A DNA stretch of 64,000 bases from Scatophagus argus. Taxonomy: Eukaryota > Chordata > Actinopteri > Scatophagidae. Both the position numbers and the translations under genes were made by a program. The notes under the pieces were generated by a model. The model made no database searches, was not told the DNA's origin, and was given only the letters and a program-made list of their open reading frames with translations. The DNA lies in assembly GCF_020382885.2 (NCBI RefSeq), contig NC_058504.1, positions 6,500,519 through 6,564,518 on the forward strand, read 5' to 3'. Shown here in pieces: positions 1-11,911 of this stretch (position 1 is its first letter; every line of letters begins with the position of its first letter).

Positions 1-591
1 GGGGAGGTTTGCAGTTGAGTGTGAAGCAGCTGGAATGAGAATCAGCACCTCCAAATCCGCGGCCAGGGTTCTTGACCAGAAAAAGGTGGTCTACCCTGTG
101 CAGGTTGAAGAAGAGTTCCTGCATCAAGTGGAGGAGTTTAAATATCTCGGGGTCTTGTTCACGAGTGAGGGAAGATGGGAGCGTGAGATTAACAGGCGAA
201 TCAGTGCAGCGACAGCAGTAATGCGGTCATTGTATCGGTCCGTCGTGGTAAAGAGCCATAAGGTGAAGATCTCAATTTACCAGTCAGTCTTCTTTCCTAA
301 TCTTGCCTATGGACCGAAAGAACAAGATCTTGGATACAAGTGGCTGAAATGAGCTTCCTCCGCAGGGTGGCGGGGCGCTCCCTTAGGGATAGGGTGAGGA
401 GCTCTGTCATTCGGGAGCAGCTCGGAGCAGAGCCGCTGCTCCTCCACATCCAGAGGAACCAGTTGAGGTGGCTCGGGCATCTGTTTTTGATACCTCCTGG
501 ACGTATTCCTGGGGAGGTATTCTGGGCATGCCCCATCGGGAGGAGGCGCTGAGGAAGACCCAGGACAGGCTCGGGGGGACTATGTCACTCG
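1..591 (+). mobile_element. LINE 3' fragment (end of reverse transcriptase)
   Basis: A non-LTR retrotransposon piece cut by the window edge. Frame 35-352 reads a late reverse-transcriptase region (EEFKYLGVLFTSEG, then INRRISAATAVMRSLYRS). A second frame from 340 continues with EMSFLRRVAGRSLRDRVRSS and a QLRWLGHL motif typical of the C-terminal part of fish LINE ORF2. The two frames overlap out of register, and codons between the YG of frame one and the EMSF of frame two appear lost, so the copy is dead. Similarity ends near 591, where a Tc1-like fragment abuts it. I am unsure of the clade; RTE/Rex3-like is possible. Confidence 0.7.
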
Positions 592-1124
592 TAGTATTGA
601 GACACCTGACCATGACACCAACAAGGACTTTAATGACATCACATTCTAAACACACAGACAGCTCAACAGCTATAACAGCTCCCACTCTTCTGTGAGGGTT
701 TTGCACAAGATTTTGGAGGGTTTCTGTGGGAATGGTTGCCCATTCATGCAGTAAAGCATTTGTGAGGTCAGACACTGATGTTGGACCAAAAGGCCTGGCT
801 CACAATCTCACAATGCCATCATTCCAGTTCATCTCAAAGGTGTTGGATGGGGTTGAGGTCAGGACCCTGTTTGGGTCAGTCAAGTTCTTCCACACCAAAC
901 TCATCCAACCATGTCTTTATGGAGCTTTGCTTTGTGCATTGAGCACAGTCATGCTGGAATAGAAAAGGGCCTTCAACAAACTGTTGTCACAAAGTTGGAA
1001 GCATAGCATTGTCCAAAATGTCTTGGTATGCTGAAGCATTAAGATTTCCCTTCACTGGAAGTCAGGGGCTGAGCCCAACCCCTGAAAAACATCCCCATCC
1101 CAATACTTTTGCTTTTGTAGTGTA
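592..1124 (-). mobile_element. Tc1-like deletion derivative, copy 1
   Basis: On the minus strand this reads the end of a Tc1-like transposase: KTWLDEFGVEELDWP is recognisable, then a C-terminal stretch ending in RRVGAVIA. The outer end near 1110-1124 (CCCAATACTTTTGC reading plus) matches the family's terminal repeat. The N-terminal half of the transposase is missing. The terminal sequence is joined directly to the block reading gacttccagtgaaggg on the element strand, the same junction seen in the copies near 17953 and 31898. Confidence 0.7.
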
Positions 1125-2039
1125 ATAACATTGCCTTGGCTGCAAAGTTAAAATTATCACCGTAGTTTTACAGTTACTACTCAGCATTTTCCTGCTTCCT
1201 TCTTCTACACATAAATTCTGATTATATGACTTACTTGCGTGAGACTTCCACGTAAATGTCCTTACAAATACACTGCTCATGTCAAGACACTGACACCTAC
1301 TGACAATTTACAGGTGCTGCTGCCTGACAGTGACAATGGCTTTGGGTAACACTTTACATTATTGATCCAAAAAAATATTTTTTTTCATGTAATCATATAT
1401 AAATGCATAGGAAGTGTATATATTTAAAAAAAAACCCTCTGACCTTACATTAAAGGTAAGAAATTACTGTTCAGTAATCTGCACATAATTCATTATCCCA
1501 CAACAACACAATTTGATTTCAAGTTTTATTTGTTCAGTATACACCAAACAATAACATTTGTAAATCATGCATGACAGGGATAATATTTTCTATGAATATC
1601 CTACCTATGAATAACAAAAAATGAACCTGCTGTCAGTGTTACGATTTCTGGAAATCAGGTTACAACCCCCATAAATATGGCAGTACAGGAGTAAATGAAA
1701 ACATCACACCCCAGATTATCGTTGTGTTAAAGGAAATTCTCTTAAGGGTCCAGTGTGTAGAATTTAGCAGCATCTAACACTGTGCTTTCAGACTGCAACC
1801 TAGTAAATGCCACTCACCCTCCCCTCCTTTGACTGCTAAAAGAAGAATGAGAGTAAACAACCCTCCCTAGAGCCAGGATTTTGAAAGGTCCATCCAAGTT
1901 ATGAAGAGAATTATTGTAGTTTACGTAAAGAGCAAATCAAACCATCTGTTGTGGTTAGTCTCATTGTCAGTGATAAAACCCAGCTATGAAACATCAAACA
2001 GAAGTTTGCTGTTGGTGTTGTTTCATGTGTTTCTGGTGG
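1125..2039. other. Intergenic, no gene seen
   Basis: AT-rich spacer with short open frames only. The last 150 bp begin to resemble the flank upstream of NITR-B (aaacatcaaacaga, gctgttg...gtttcatg), so the tandem-duplicated NITR unit starts near 1900. Nothing else is recognised. Confidence 0.6.
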
Positions 2040-2202
2040 AAATAGGGTTTATATTATTTCCACTGTGGTAGTACAGCGGCAGGTCAGCATAACAACAGGC
2101 CAATCAAATTGCTCTGAAATTGTTCCCTCCCACTTCTTATCATTATATCAAGATGAATTGTCTTCTAATATTCTGTAATTTAACTGCTGTCACACATAGA
2201 AG
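2040..2202 (+). promoter_or_regulatory. Putative proximal promoter of NITR-A
   Basis: The block ccactgtggtagtacag is shared with the flanks of NITR-B and NITR-C. It is followed by a CCAATCA box at 2100-2106, about 100 bp before the start codon, and a TATA-like tatatcaag near 2145. The conserved order and spacing across the genes support a promoter call. The transcription start was not determined. Confidence 0.5.
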
Positions 2203-3913
2203 ATGTTCATCACGTTTTATTTGCTGCTGACACTCACTTTAGGACGTAAGTACATGAAATAAAATTCTTTCCACAAACATTTCAAGTATTTGATCATCGT
2301 CTTGTATCAGTTTAATACGACATATGTACGAATGGACTGCATCTCTGTTTTCCGTCACTGATGTATTTAATGTTATGTTTAGGATGCACAGATGATGTGA
2401 TCTTTGAGATGAAGACTGTTGGTGTTGGAGATGATGTGACTCTGACCTGTACCCGCCAGAAAGCTGAACAAAAAACTGCCTTGTTTTGGATCAGGGTTGT
2501 TTCTGGAAACTTACCTGAATTCTTGGGAGGAACATATACCTTTGATTATGAGGGTATTAATCAGACTCCTCGCATCACAGCAAAACAAGGACCTGGAACG
2601 TTTCTTCTCCATATTAATGAAACAAAGAGAAGTGATACTGGAGTTTACTACTGTGTAAAAGTACACCAACTTGACATGAAATTTCTGAATGGAACATTTC
2701 TGAGAATTAAAGGTAAACACCATTTATAACAGCAGTGTACATACATTTTCATATGGAGGCAGGACTTCAGAGGAAAGTGTTGATGTGTATTTTAAAGTTT
2801 TCATCAGGAGAGTAAAGCATGTTTCATTTCATGTTTGTATTTCCCAGGATCAGAACCTGATATCACTGCTGTCATTCAGGAGCCTCCATCTGATTCAGTC
2901 CATCCAGGAGACTCAGTGACTCTGAAGTGTTCAGTCCTCTCTGACCCTGAAGACAAAACATGTCCAGGAGGTCCCAGTGTGTTCTGGTTCAAAGCTGGAT
3001 CAGATGAGTCTCATCCCAGTGTCATTTACACTCATGGAGACTCTGGTGATGGATGTGACAAGAGTCCTGAGGCTCACGCTCCACAGAAATGTGTCTACAG
3101 CTTCTCTAAGAACGTCAGCTCCTCTGATGCTGGGACTTATTACTGTGCTGTGGCCACATGTGGGGAGATATTATTTGGAAATGGAACAAAACTGGACATT
3201 GAAGGTAACTGCTGAATATTTCCATAAAAAACAATAAATATTAATTCTACATCTGATAGAATCAGTGAAGATGTTCGGCAAACCCTGTGTTGTAACATCA
3301 TGTTAACTTTCACTATTTGTTCTTCTTCATATTGTTTCAGCCCCTAACATGCAGGAGGCCAATACAGTTCTGCTTCTGTTATGTGCTGCTTTGGCTCTAA
3401 GTCTGATTGTTATAACCTGCCTGATTTTTACCATCAAGAAAACATCTTGTGGTTGTTGCAAAGGTAACAGAATTTCAGCCTATAAAACAGCATTTTGTAA
3501 AAGCTAATGTCAAGATATATACATTAAGCCAAGTCAATTTTAATGATGTTGCCCCATTTCCAATAAATATAATATTGCCGATTGGTGTAACATTAACCTA
3601 CAGCTTCTTTCCCCTTAAATCTGTGTTTTTATTTGTTAATAAAGCTCAAACAGCCAGTGGTGACCAGCAAAGTCAGCAGGTAAGGTATAAAGAAAAGATG
3701 ACACGGAATAGTTATTAACATACGTAAATGTCAACATGTGGTATCTCATAACATTTTGTTCATATATTTGCTCAGAGAGATGAGAACTCATTGGTTTATT
3801 CTGCACCAACCTTCACCAAGAGCAAAGCTGCCAAATCAGGGAAAAGGAATGTAAAAACAACTGAAGGAGGGATAATCTACTCTGACGTCAGGACTTTTGG
3901 ATCTGCCAATTAA
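2203..3913 (+). CDS. nitr: NITR-A, inhibitory novel immune-type receptor
   Basis: Type I membrane receptor of the NITR family (teleost lymphoid/NK-like surface receptors). Exons: 2203-2245, 2383-2712, 2848-3204, 3341-3463, 3645-3679, 3776-3913; all junctions are GT-AG, phase 1 except the last (phase 0); 341 codons. Residues 1-14 form a signal peptide (MFITFYLLLTLTLG). The V-type Ig domain (about 15-124) has the core Cys (VTLTC), Trp (LFWIR) and DTGVYYC. The I-type domain (about 125-243) has VTLKC, VFWFKAG, AGTYYCAVATC and the J-like FGNGTKL, with six cysteines. The transmembrane helix (LLLCAALALSLIVITCL) is followed by a SCGCC juxtamembrane cluster. The last exon has LVYSAP (not a full ITIM) and IIYSDV (fits the ITIM consensus). 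A polyadenylation signal lies at 4367. It is the closest paralogue of NITR-B. The family call rests on motifs and exon plan, not on a search. Confidence 0.9.
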
Positions 3914-4379
3914 AGCTTTTATCTTTTATCTTTTTTTTATCTTTTGTGAAGCAGGTTACTTCTGATGACAATACAATATCACTTTCATCTGCCGTTGGTA
4001 ACTATATTTGAAAAAAATTTTGATCTTAAAAACGTTACCATTTCGACATTATGTTTTGTCCAGTCTGAATTTGTTGTATGATTTTATTATTATTAATATT
4101 ATTATTATTTTACTTCTTGTGTTATAAAAAGATCTGAATATCCAGATTTTATCATTTTAGGCTTTTTGTAACAGTATTGTCAGTCTGATATGTATGTCTC
4201 TGTCAAGTTTCTTTTATTGTCTTTTAGTTTTATTAGCCTACCACTTTTTCACCTTAAAGACGACGAGGGTTGAGGAAGGTTTTTAATCTGTTATTTATTC
4301 TGCTATGCAGTTTGAAGTCTGTTAACTTCTACTGTGTATCAACAAAATGTAAAAATTATTGTACTAAATAAAACTGATG

Positions 4380-5465
4380 TTGGTGTAAATGAGTTGTTTC
4401 CTTCCTTAAAAGTGTTAACTATTTTCAGTTTCCTTACTTTTTGATTTTTGTCTCATGTTAATTTTGTTCGCCATGATATATTTATTTTGAAAATAACTGC
4501 ATTTCCAGTCACTGCAGGATCAAACTAGATTAAGATTTCGGAGTTTTATTTAATATCATGAAGAAAGTTTACAAGATAACAGAAACAACTACAATGCTTC
4601 TAAAAACTCAAGCTGCGTTCTTATGTTATTTTACTTTTTAAAACATGGTGTGTTACTCCGCTTAAAATGAGTTGTCATAATATATTTTGAATTAACTTTC
4701 CTTTGACATTAAAATTTTAAGAGATTTAGTCAGATTTCTTCCTGGAACAAAAACACTGTGCTTATGTTGCCTTTTTCTAACCTGACCTTTCACTTGAAGT
4801 GCATTGACACATCCATACTGGCAGAAGACACCATGCAAGGTGCCACCTACGCATCAGGAGTGATAACTGTTCATTTTAGCTCATCCATCAATCGTCCATT
4901 CATAAACTGATCAATGAGCAAGCAGGAGCTATTTGTGGTTCAGTATCTTGCCCGAGGACAACCTCCTGTAGACCGCAGAAGCCAGAAATTGAACTAAGGA
5001 TCTTCTGATTGGTGGACAACCTGCTCCTGAGACACAGCTGCCACAGAGGAAACATGTTCTACTTTGATCATTTTAGAAATTTTAGAACTTTAGAAGTTCC
5101 ATAACTAAAAGGTTCAGTTGATAGGTTATAGTACCAAAAGCAAAAAGGCAAAGGAAAACTTTATGGGAAGTGAATGCGTGTTCCATATTGTCTGCAGGTT
5201 AGTGTGATTTACCACATGATCTGCAAGGTAAAATATATTTTCCCTCAATGCAATCTGCTGACTCTGGTTAAACAAAAAGGATTGTACTCTAACAAAAAGG
5301 TCTATATCAGTTGGGATCATTTCCAGAATGTTTAACAATTAAAATAACAGTGACAGACTGTATATAGTCAGTTTGTCAGGGCCTGTCAGTTCTCCTCTCA
5401 TATTCCCTTGTGTTCTCTTCTGTTTCACCTTCCTGGACACTGAAAAGCTGACTTGATTTCCTGAG
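4380..5465. other. 3' flank of NITR-A, no gene
   Basis: Duplicated spacer sequence downstream of the NITR-A polyadenylation signal. Only short open frames occur in either strand and none resembles a known family. The homologous flank after NITR-B is likewise non-coding. Confidence 0.6.
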
Positions 5466-5822
5466 GAGGCTGAAGTCCTTCAGCGTCTGTGGGAAGCTGC
5501 AGCAGAAGTTCTACCACACTGTCTAAGCCAGCGTCCTCTTCTGTGGCAGAGAAGAGGACTCCAAACAAACTCAGATCCATAATGAACAATGTCCATCATC
5601 CTCTGCACAGAACCTTAAATAGGAAGAGGAGCACAATCAGCCACAGGCTGCTGTCTCTGTCCTACTCCATGGACCGGTTGAGGAGGTCACTTGTCCCTCA
5701 GGACATACAGCTCTTCAGCTCCTCCCTGGGAGGACAGCATTATCAGAATCAGAATCAGAATCAGAATTCCTTTATTAATCCCTGGAGGGAAATTCTTGAG
5801 TCCCTGGAGGGAAATTCTTGAG
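5466..5822 (+). mobile_element. LINE 3' end, Rex1/L2-type
   Basis: Reads the C-terminal tail of a fish LINE ORF2: SVAEKRTPNKLRSIMNN, HPLHRTLNRKRSTISHRLLS and MDRLRRSLVPQDIQLF. After a cagaat repeat run (5745-5767) comes the 3' module cctttattaatccctggagg. Its last 23 bases (tccctggagggaaattcttg and following) occur twice in tandem at about 5778-5822. The 5' part is truncated, as usual for LINE insertions. A related fragment lies at 34885-35085 and the 3' module recurs at 62466-62541. Confidence 0.75.
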
Positions 5823-6885
5823 CTGCGTCACTGAACGGTTTCACATTATACATTTCCTTAATCACTTCATCACTTTATCACTCAGAGACCTGACTGCAGG
5901 CTTCAACAGGATATGCAGCAAGGGGACAGCGACAACAGGTTTCAGCAGGCTAATATTACTTGAACAAACTGAAATGTTTTACTTTTCCACGGTTTCCTGG
6001 TTAATGTGCTCTTTCAAAGCACGAATTATGTTGTTGTTAGTGTTTTCAAGTTGCAGCCAAAGACATCAACAACCACCTGCTGGCTCAGCTATGAGCTATA
6101 AAATATATTCACATGTACAAATGCCCCTTTGTATTCACACCTCAGTTTGAAGGCCGACCACAACAAAGCTTAAGTTTCCATGCATCATTTCACTGTCAGC
6201 GATGACAGTGAAATGTGTTTCTCTGTGTGTGAAAGCACAAAGCAGGCTAAAGGTACATTAAGAACTTCTGCTTTAAACTACATTTTACATTTCTTATTGT
6301 TGTTATGTCCACAAAACTTGTTTTGGTTTGTGGTCAACAGTATCTTGACCCTGATGAAGGCCACAAACCACAACGCGCTGCTCTAAACAATGTTATGGTA
6401 GTTTTGGCCCTGCAGATAGACAGGTTGTCTACTGATTTGTCTTCATTCTCGTGCACCATTCAGATTGGTAAAGTGAGGGAAGAAAACTCTGTTTTGTGTA
6501 GTCATTCTGATGCCACAGTTTGTGTTGTTGAACTGGACTGTATTATACTGTGAGGTGCTCCAGTCCACATGGGTTCCCTCCCTCAGATAAAAATATATAG
6601 TTCAGACACTCTAAAAGCCTCCAGCTGAACAGCTCCTGAACAGCTCCTGTTCCTCTGACACTGTGAGCATCACTTTGCTGCTACCTTTTGCCCTCAGCAG
6701 AGAAGTAAAGCAGTGGTTTAACAGCCCAACTCAACTCTGTGTGCTGTGCTCTTCCTGTTGATGTGACTAACCTCAGAGTGGGCGGGTCATCAGTGATGAT
6801 GTGGAGCGTCTGGATTGGCTGCCTCACAAACTATTTAAGATGGCTCCTCTGACTTTTTTTTTCTTTTTTCTTTTTTAGAATCAAC
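5823..6885. other. NITR spacer with blocks repeated elsewhere
   Basis: No gene seen. 5880-5935 (gcttcaacaggatatgcagc) and 6115-6240 (cacctcagtttgaagg, gtttccatgcatca) match 11875-11915 with 12860-12960, and the first part also matches 33165-33225. They look like remnants of an ancestral duplication unit. The short open frames here have no recognisable motif. Confidence 0.55.
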
Positions 6886-7214
6886 TTTTATTGTTAGTAT
6901 ATATATTTTTACATACACATACTGAATTTAACGTCTGCATTTGACCAATCCTTAGTTGAACACACATGCAACACCCAGCAAATTACATGCAGTGAAACAC
7001 ACACAGGAGCAGTGGGCAGCCCGGGCAGCATATTGGGGGGTGAAGTGCCTTGCTCAAGGGCACATCAGCCAGCTAATGAAGGGGGGAGCATTTTTTCGCA
7101 TTAATCACTCCACCACACCCAAATTGTTCCTACCCGTCCAGTGGGGGAATCGAACCGGTGACCCTCCAATCACAAGCACAAGCCCCCTCCAACCTCTAGG
7201 CCACGGCTGCTCCT
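6880..7214 (-). mobile_element. tRNA-derived SINE, family 1, copy 1
   Basis: On the minus strand the element starts ggagcagccgtggcctagag (A-box-like) and includes a B-box-like ggttcgattcccccactgg. It continues with a body containing agccggctgatgtgcccttg and ends in an A/T-rich tail near 6880-6900. The same family is at 13185-13441 and 32594-32949 on the plus strand. Confidence 0.75.
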
Positions 7215-7779
7215 TGGTGCATCACTGTGGTAAATGAATGGATGCATATTTTTTAAATACACAAGAATGAAACAAATCACTTCATATTTAGATGATTGCT
7301 ACAGACATTGGATCATTTGTGACATTCTACAATATATTATCAGTTACTGGGTTTATTCTGCAGTTTATATTACAGTAGTTACTCTATTATTGTGTGTTTT
7401 ACTGTAACCCTTTGATTACTGTGATTCTACACTAATGACAACAGAAAAATAAATATTATATTCCATTTCTATTCCTAAATCCTCCAGAATCCAACTCACT
7501 GGACCTTTAACACATGACCTCCACAAGGTAAAATGACATCATTTAGGATGAGATTTGTGTGTCCTACACAGTTTAACCACATGAGTGAGTGTCGGCTGAA
7601 ATGTCCATCAAAATATTTTTAAAATACGAGAGAAAATGAACAAAATATTTTTGGATTACATTTGTAGTTCATCAGATCAAATCATGTCTTGTGTTAACTC
7701 TCACTGTCAGTTATAGAAACCCACCAACAAACATCAAACAAAAACGTGCTGTTGTTTCATGCCTTTCGGTTGGTTAGAT
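7215..7779. other. Spacer before NITR-B, no gene
   Basis: AT-rich spacer. From about 7680 it becomes recognisably homologous to the region upstream of NITR-A. No other structure was identified. Confidence 0.55.
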
Positions 7780-7936
7780 GGGTGATATTATTTCCACTGT
7801 GGTAGTACAGTGACAGGCCATCATAACGACAGGCCAATCAGATTGTTGTGAAATTGTTCCCTCCCACTTGATATTATTACTATAAGATGAAGCGTCTTCT
7901 AATATCATCTAATTTAACGGCTGTCATGGCCAGAAG
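7780..7936 (+). promoter_or_regulatory. Putative proximal promoter of NITR-B
   Basis: Carries the same ccactgtggtagtacag block as NITR-A and -C. A CCAATCAG box sits at 7834-7841, about 100 bp before the ATG, with a TATA-like tactataaga near 7877. It is inferred from conservation between paralogues. Confidence 0.5.
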
Positions 7937-9624
7937 ATGTTCGTCATATTTTATTTACTGCTGACACTCAGGGTGGGAAGTAAGTGCACCAAGTCAAATT
8001 CTTTCCTTATACATTTCAAGTATTTGGTCATGGTCGTCTATCAGTTCAATACGAGATATGTATGAATGTACTGCGTCCCTGTTGTTTGTCACTGATGTAT
8101 TTAATGTTATGTTATGTTATTTAGGATGCACAGATGATGTGATCGTTGACATGAAGACTGTTGGTGTTGGAGATGATGTGACTCTGACCTGTACCCGCCA
8201 GAAAGCTCATGATACAGTAACAGCCTTGTTTTGGATCAGGGTTGTTTCTGGAAACTTACCTGAATTCTTGGGGGCAACATATACTTTTGATTATAAGGGT
8301 ATTAATCAGACTCCTCGCATCACAGCAAAACAAGGACCTGGAACGTTTCTTCTCCATATTCATAGAACAAAGAGAAGTGATACTGGAGTTTACTACTGTG
8401 TAAAAGTTCACCAACGTGACATGAAATTTTTGAATGCAACATTTCTGAGAATTAAAGGTAAACACCATTTATAACAGCAGTGTACATACATTTTCATATG
8501 GAGGCAGGACTTCAGAGGAAAGTGTTGATGTGTATTTTAAAGTTTTCATTAGGAGAGTAAAGCATGTTTCATTTCATGTTTGTATTTCCCAGGATCAGAA
8601 CCTGATATCACTGCTGTCATTCAGGAGCCTCCATCTGATTCAGTCCATCCAGGAGACTCAGAGCCTCTGAAGTGTTCAATCCTCTCTGACCCTGAAGACA
8701 AAACATGTCCAGGAGGTCCCATTGTGTTCTGGTTCAAAGCTGGATCAGATGAATCTCATCCCAGTGTCATTTACACTCATGGAGACTCTGGTGATGGATG
8801 TGACAAGAGTCCTGAGGCTCACGCTCCACAGAAATGTGTCTACAGCTTCTCTAAGAGCGTCAGCTCCTCTGATGCTGGGACTTATTACTGTGCTGTGGCC
8901 ACATGTGGGGAGATATTATTTGGAAATGGAACAAAACTGGACATTGAAGGTAACTGCTGAATATTTCAATATCCATTAAGATGTTCGGCAAACCCTGCAT
9001 TGTAACATCATGTTAACTTTCATTGTTTGTTCTTCTTCATATTGTTTCAGCCCCTAACATGCAGGAGGACAATACAGTTCTGCTTCTGTTATGTGCTGCT
9101 TTGGCTCTAAGTCTGATTGTTATAACCTGCCTGATTTTTACCATCAAGAAAACATCTTGTGGTTGTTGCAAAGGTAACAGAATTTCAGCCTATAAAACAG
9201 CATTTTGCAATGGTTAAAATCAAGATGTATCCATGAAGCCAAGTCGATTTTAATGATGTTGCCCCATTTCCAATAAATATAATATTGCATACTTGTGTAA
9301 AATTAACCTACAGCATCTTTCCCCTGAAATCTTTGTTTTTATTTTTTAATAAAGCTCAAACAGCCAGTGGTGACCAGCAAAGTCAGCAGGTAAGATATAA
9401 AGAAAAGATGACGACTGAAAAGTTATTAACATACGTAAATGTCAACATGTGGTATCTCATAACATTTCGTTCATATATTTGCTCAGAGAGACGAGGACTC
9501 ATTGGTTTATTCTGCACCAACCTTCACCAAGAGCAAAGCTGCCAAATCAGGGAAAAGAAAAGTAAAAACAACCGAAGAAGAGATAATCTACTCTGACGTC
9601 AGGACTTTTGGATCTGCCAGTTAA
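7937..9624 (+). CDS. nitr: NITR-B, inhibitory novel immune-type receptor
   Basis: Tandem paralogue of NITR-A with the same six-exon plan: 7937-7979, 8125-8457, 8593-8949, 9051-9173, 9355-9389, 9487-9624; 342 codons, all GT-AG and in phase. The signal peptide is MFVIFYLLLTLRVG. The V domain keeps VTLTC, LFWIR and DTGVYYC. The I domain has LKCSIL, VFWFKAG, AGTYYCAVATC and FGNGTKL. TM helix and SCGCC cluster are as in NITR-A. The tail has LVYSAP and a full ITIM, IIYSDV. Compared with NITR-A, changes sit mostly in the loops: the first CDR-like loop carries a one-codon indel (AEQKTA against AHDTVTA), and loops 2 and 3 differ at several residues while the framework is nearly unchanged. Polyadenylation signal at 10049. 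Ligand unknown. Confidence 0.9.
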
Positions 9625-10059
9625 AGCTAAGATATTTTTGTCTTTTGCGAAGCAGCTTCTTTCCAATGAGATGTATAGACTTTTCAGCTGTCATTGGTAA
9701 CTATATTTAATTTGGAAAATCTTAAAAATGTTATCATCTAGACATCATATTTTGTTCAGTCTGAAATTGTGTAAAAAGTAAGAATATCCAGATTTGATCA
9801 TTTTTGGCTTTTGGTGACATCAGTTTTGTGCATCTACGTCTTGATTTATTTTTGTGCAAGTTATTAAAATCTTTGAAGAGTTTTATCAGGCCACCACTCA
9901 GACATGCTTTTTGAACGATTCATCTTAAATATGACGGTTGAGGAAAGTTGAGGAAGGTTTTTAATTTGTGTTTTTCTTTTATGCGCTGCTCAGTTTTAAG
10001 TCTGTTAGCGTCTCTCATGTATCAACAACATGTAAAAATAACTGAAGCAAATAAAACTG

Positions 10060-11910
10060 ATGTTGGTGTACATGTGTTGTTTCCTTCCTTAAAAGCCAAA
10101 CTTTTAACAGAAAGCTAAAAACCTGTTAACATATTTTCAGTTTGTGCCCCACAACTCAAAGTCCATTACAACATGAGCCAGCATTTGTAACTATTTTCAG
10201 TTTCTTTACTTTTTGATTTTTGTCTCATGTTTATTTTGTTCGCCATGATATATTTATTTTGAAAATAACTGCAGTTCCTGTCACTGCAGGATCAAACTAG
10301 ATTAAGATTTCAGAGTTTTATTTAATATCATGAAGAAAGTTTACAAGATAACAGAAACAACTACAATGCTTCTAAAGACTCAAGCTGCGTTCTTATGTTA
10401 TTTTACTTTTTAAAACATGGTGTGTTACTCCGCTTAAAATGAGTTGTCATAATATATTTTGAATTAACTTTCCTTTGACATTAAAATTTTAAGAGATTTA
10501 GTCAGATTTCTTCCTGGAACAAAAACACTGTGCTTATGTTGCCTTTTTCTAACCTGACCTTTCACTTGAAGTGCATTGACACATCCATACTGGCAGAAGA
10601 CACCATGCAAGGTGCCACCTACGCATCAGGAGTGATAACTGTTCATTTTAGCTCTTCCATCAATCGTCCATTCATAAACTGATCAATGAGCAAGCAGGAG
10701 CTATTTGTGGTTCAGTATCTTGCCCGAGGACAACCTCCTGTAGACTGCAGAAGCCAGAAATTGAACTAAGGATCTTCTGATTGGTGGACAACCTGCCATT
10801 TTCGAAATTTTAGAATTTTGGAATTTCCATAACTAAAAGCTTCGACTGACTATAGTCAGACTATGGTACCCAAAACCAAAAGGCAAAGGAAAACTTTATG
10901 GGAAGTGAATACATGTTTCATATTGTCTGCAGGTTAGTGTGATTTACCACATGCTTTAACCTTAAATTAATTTAAGATCTAAATATTAGGTTTAAAAAAG
11001 TGTCTTCTGGTTGGATTGTATTGAAATTTGGCGCATAGTGACTTTACAACATGTCAGGGGCATCCCTGTGTCTTTGTGATTAAGTTGCCAAACATGAACT
11101 GCAGCGTCTGGTTGGCGACTTTTCTTGCAATATCTTCGTCACTTATTTCAACAACTGGTGAAACAACTGTTTTGTTCTGTTTCACCAACATGTATTTCGT
11201 GATGATTGTAAATTTGCCTGCGGATCTGTGGTGTGAATGTGTGATGTATGCACCTATCAGAGTCCACCTCTGACAGCAAACTACTGAGGCTGCGCATCTT
11301 CTTGTACACTGAATCAAGACATTGTTTTTCAATCTAGATGCTCTGAAATGAATCATTGTATTAACCCCCTATATAAAATGAAAACAATTACCAGTACACA
11401 GTGTTGGTACTCCATACTGACATAAAGAAGAGGATGCAAAATGACTTGCTCACTTATGGCACCTGTTTACGATTTTAGGACTGCTCTTAAATGTCTTCTT
11501 GTGAATACAAACAATCCAAGGTACAATGCTTGTATAAAATTAGTCCTTGAATCATAACAAAATCAACAAACTGTAGGTCACCCTACAGATCCTGCACAGA
11601 TCCTGCTGTGCCTAAAGACAAGATTTTTTGCTGCTTATGGCCAGCTGTGTACTTACATGTTCTAAACACAATTAACCTTTCTGAGGAGAAAGAAATCTTT
11701 CTGCATAAAATATACTGTGTAAAAAATGTTGTAAACTTCTTTCTGGTTCCACATCACTTTGTAGGCCTCCTGCATGTCTGCTAACAACAAGCAAAGCCAC
11801 ATGCAGCAGAAACACACACAGACAGACTGTGGTGGGCTGTTTCTCCACCCTTTGACCAACCATCAAGGCTGTTTACTCAGAACACACCTGACCATGTGCT
11901 TCAACAGGAT
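10060..11910. other. 3' flank of NITR-B, no gene
   Basis: The duplicated flank runs to about 10930, followed by unrelated spacer. The open frames near 11028-11356 lack any family motif. The block near 11790-11912 (gccacatgcagcag, gtttactcagaa, cttcaacaggatat) is homologous to 33095-33215 and to 5880-5925. Confidence 0.5.
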
Positions 11911-11911
11911 A

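Larger units (their letters stand above)
1900..5180 (+). repeat. Tandem duplication unit 1 (carries NITR-A)
   Basis: This unit matches the segment near 7680-10930 through promoter, all exons, introns and a long 3' flank. The stretch 4431-5030 is almost base-for-base the same as 10190-10790 (for example the shared ttcctggaacaaaaacactg and cttgcccgaggacaacctcc). The copies differ by scattered substitutions and small indels. Boundaries are approximate. Confidence 0.8.
7680..10930 (+). repeat. Tandem duplication unit 2 (carries NITR-B)
   Basis: Second copy of the unit at about 1900-5180, in the same orientation and containing NITR-B. The match runs through the 3' flank to about 10930 (ttgtctgcaggttagtgtga in both). 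An extra 130 bp at 10080-10190 contains a short internal repeat (aactattttcagtttctttac follows catattttcagtttgtgcc). Edges are approximate. Confidence 0.8.

Noticed and set aside
2511-2723. Minus-strand frames over NITR V exons (also 8256-8468)
   Set aside because: Mirror frames of conserved coding sequence; they only look conserved because the sense exon is duplicated.
2383-3204. V(D)J-type recombination signals beside the NITR V exons and J-like motif
   Set aside because: No heptamer CACAGTG with a spaced nonamer was found at the exon ends; the J-like motif is built into the I exon and ordinary splice sites flank it.
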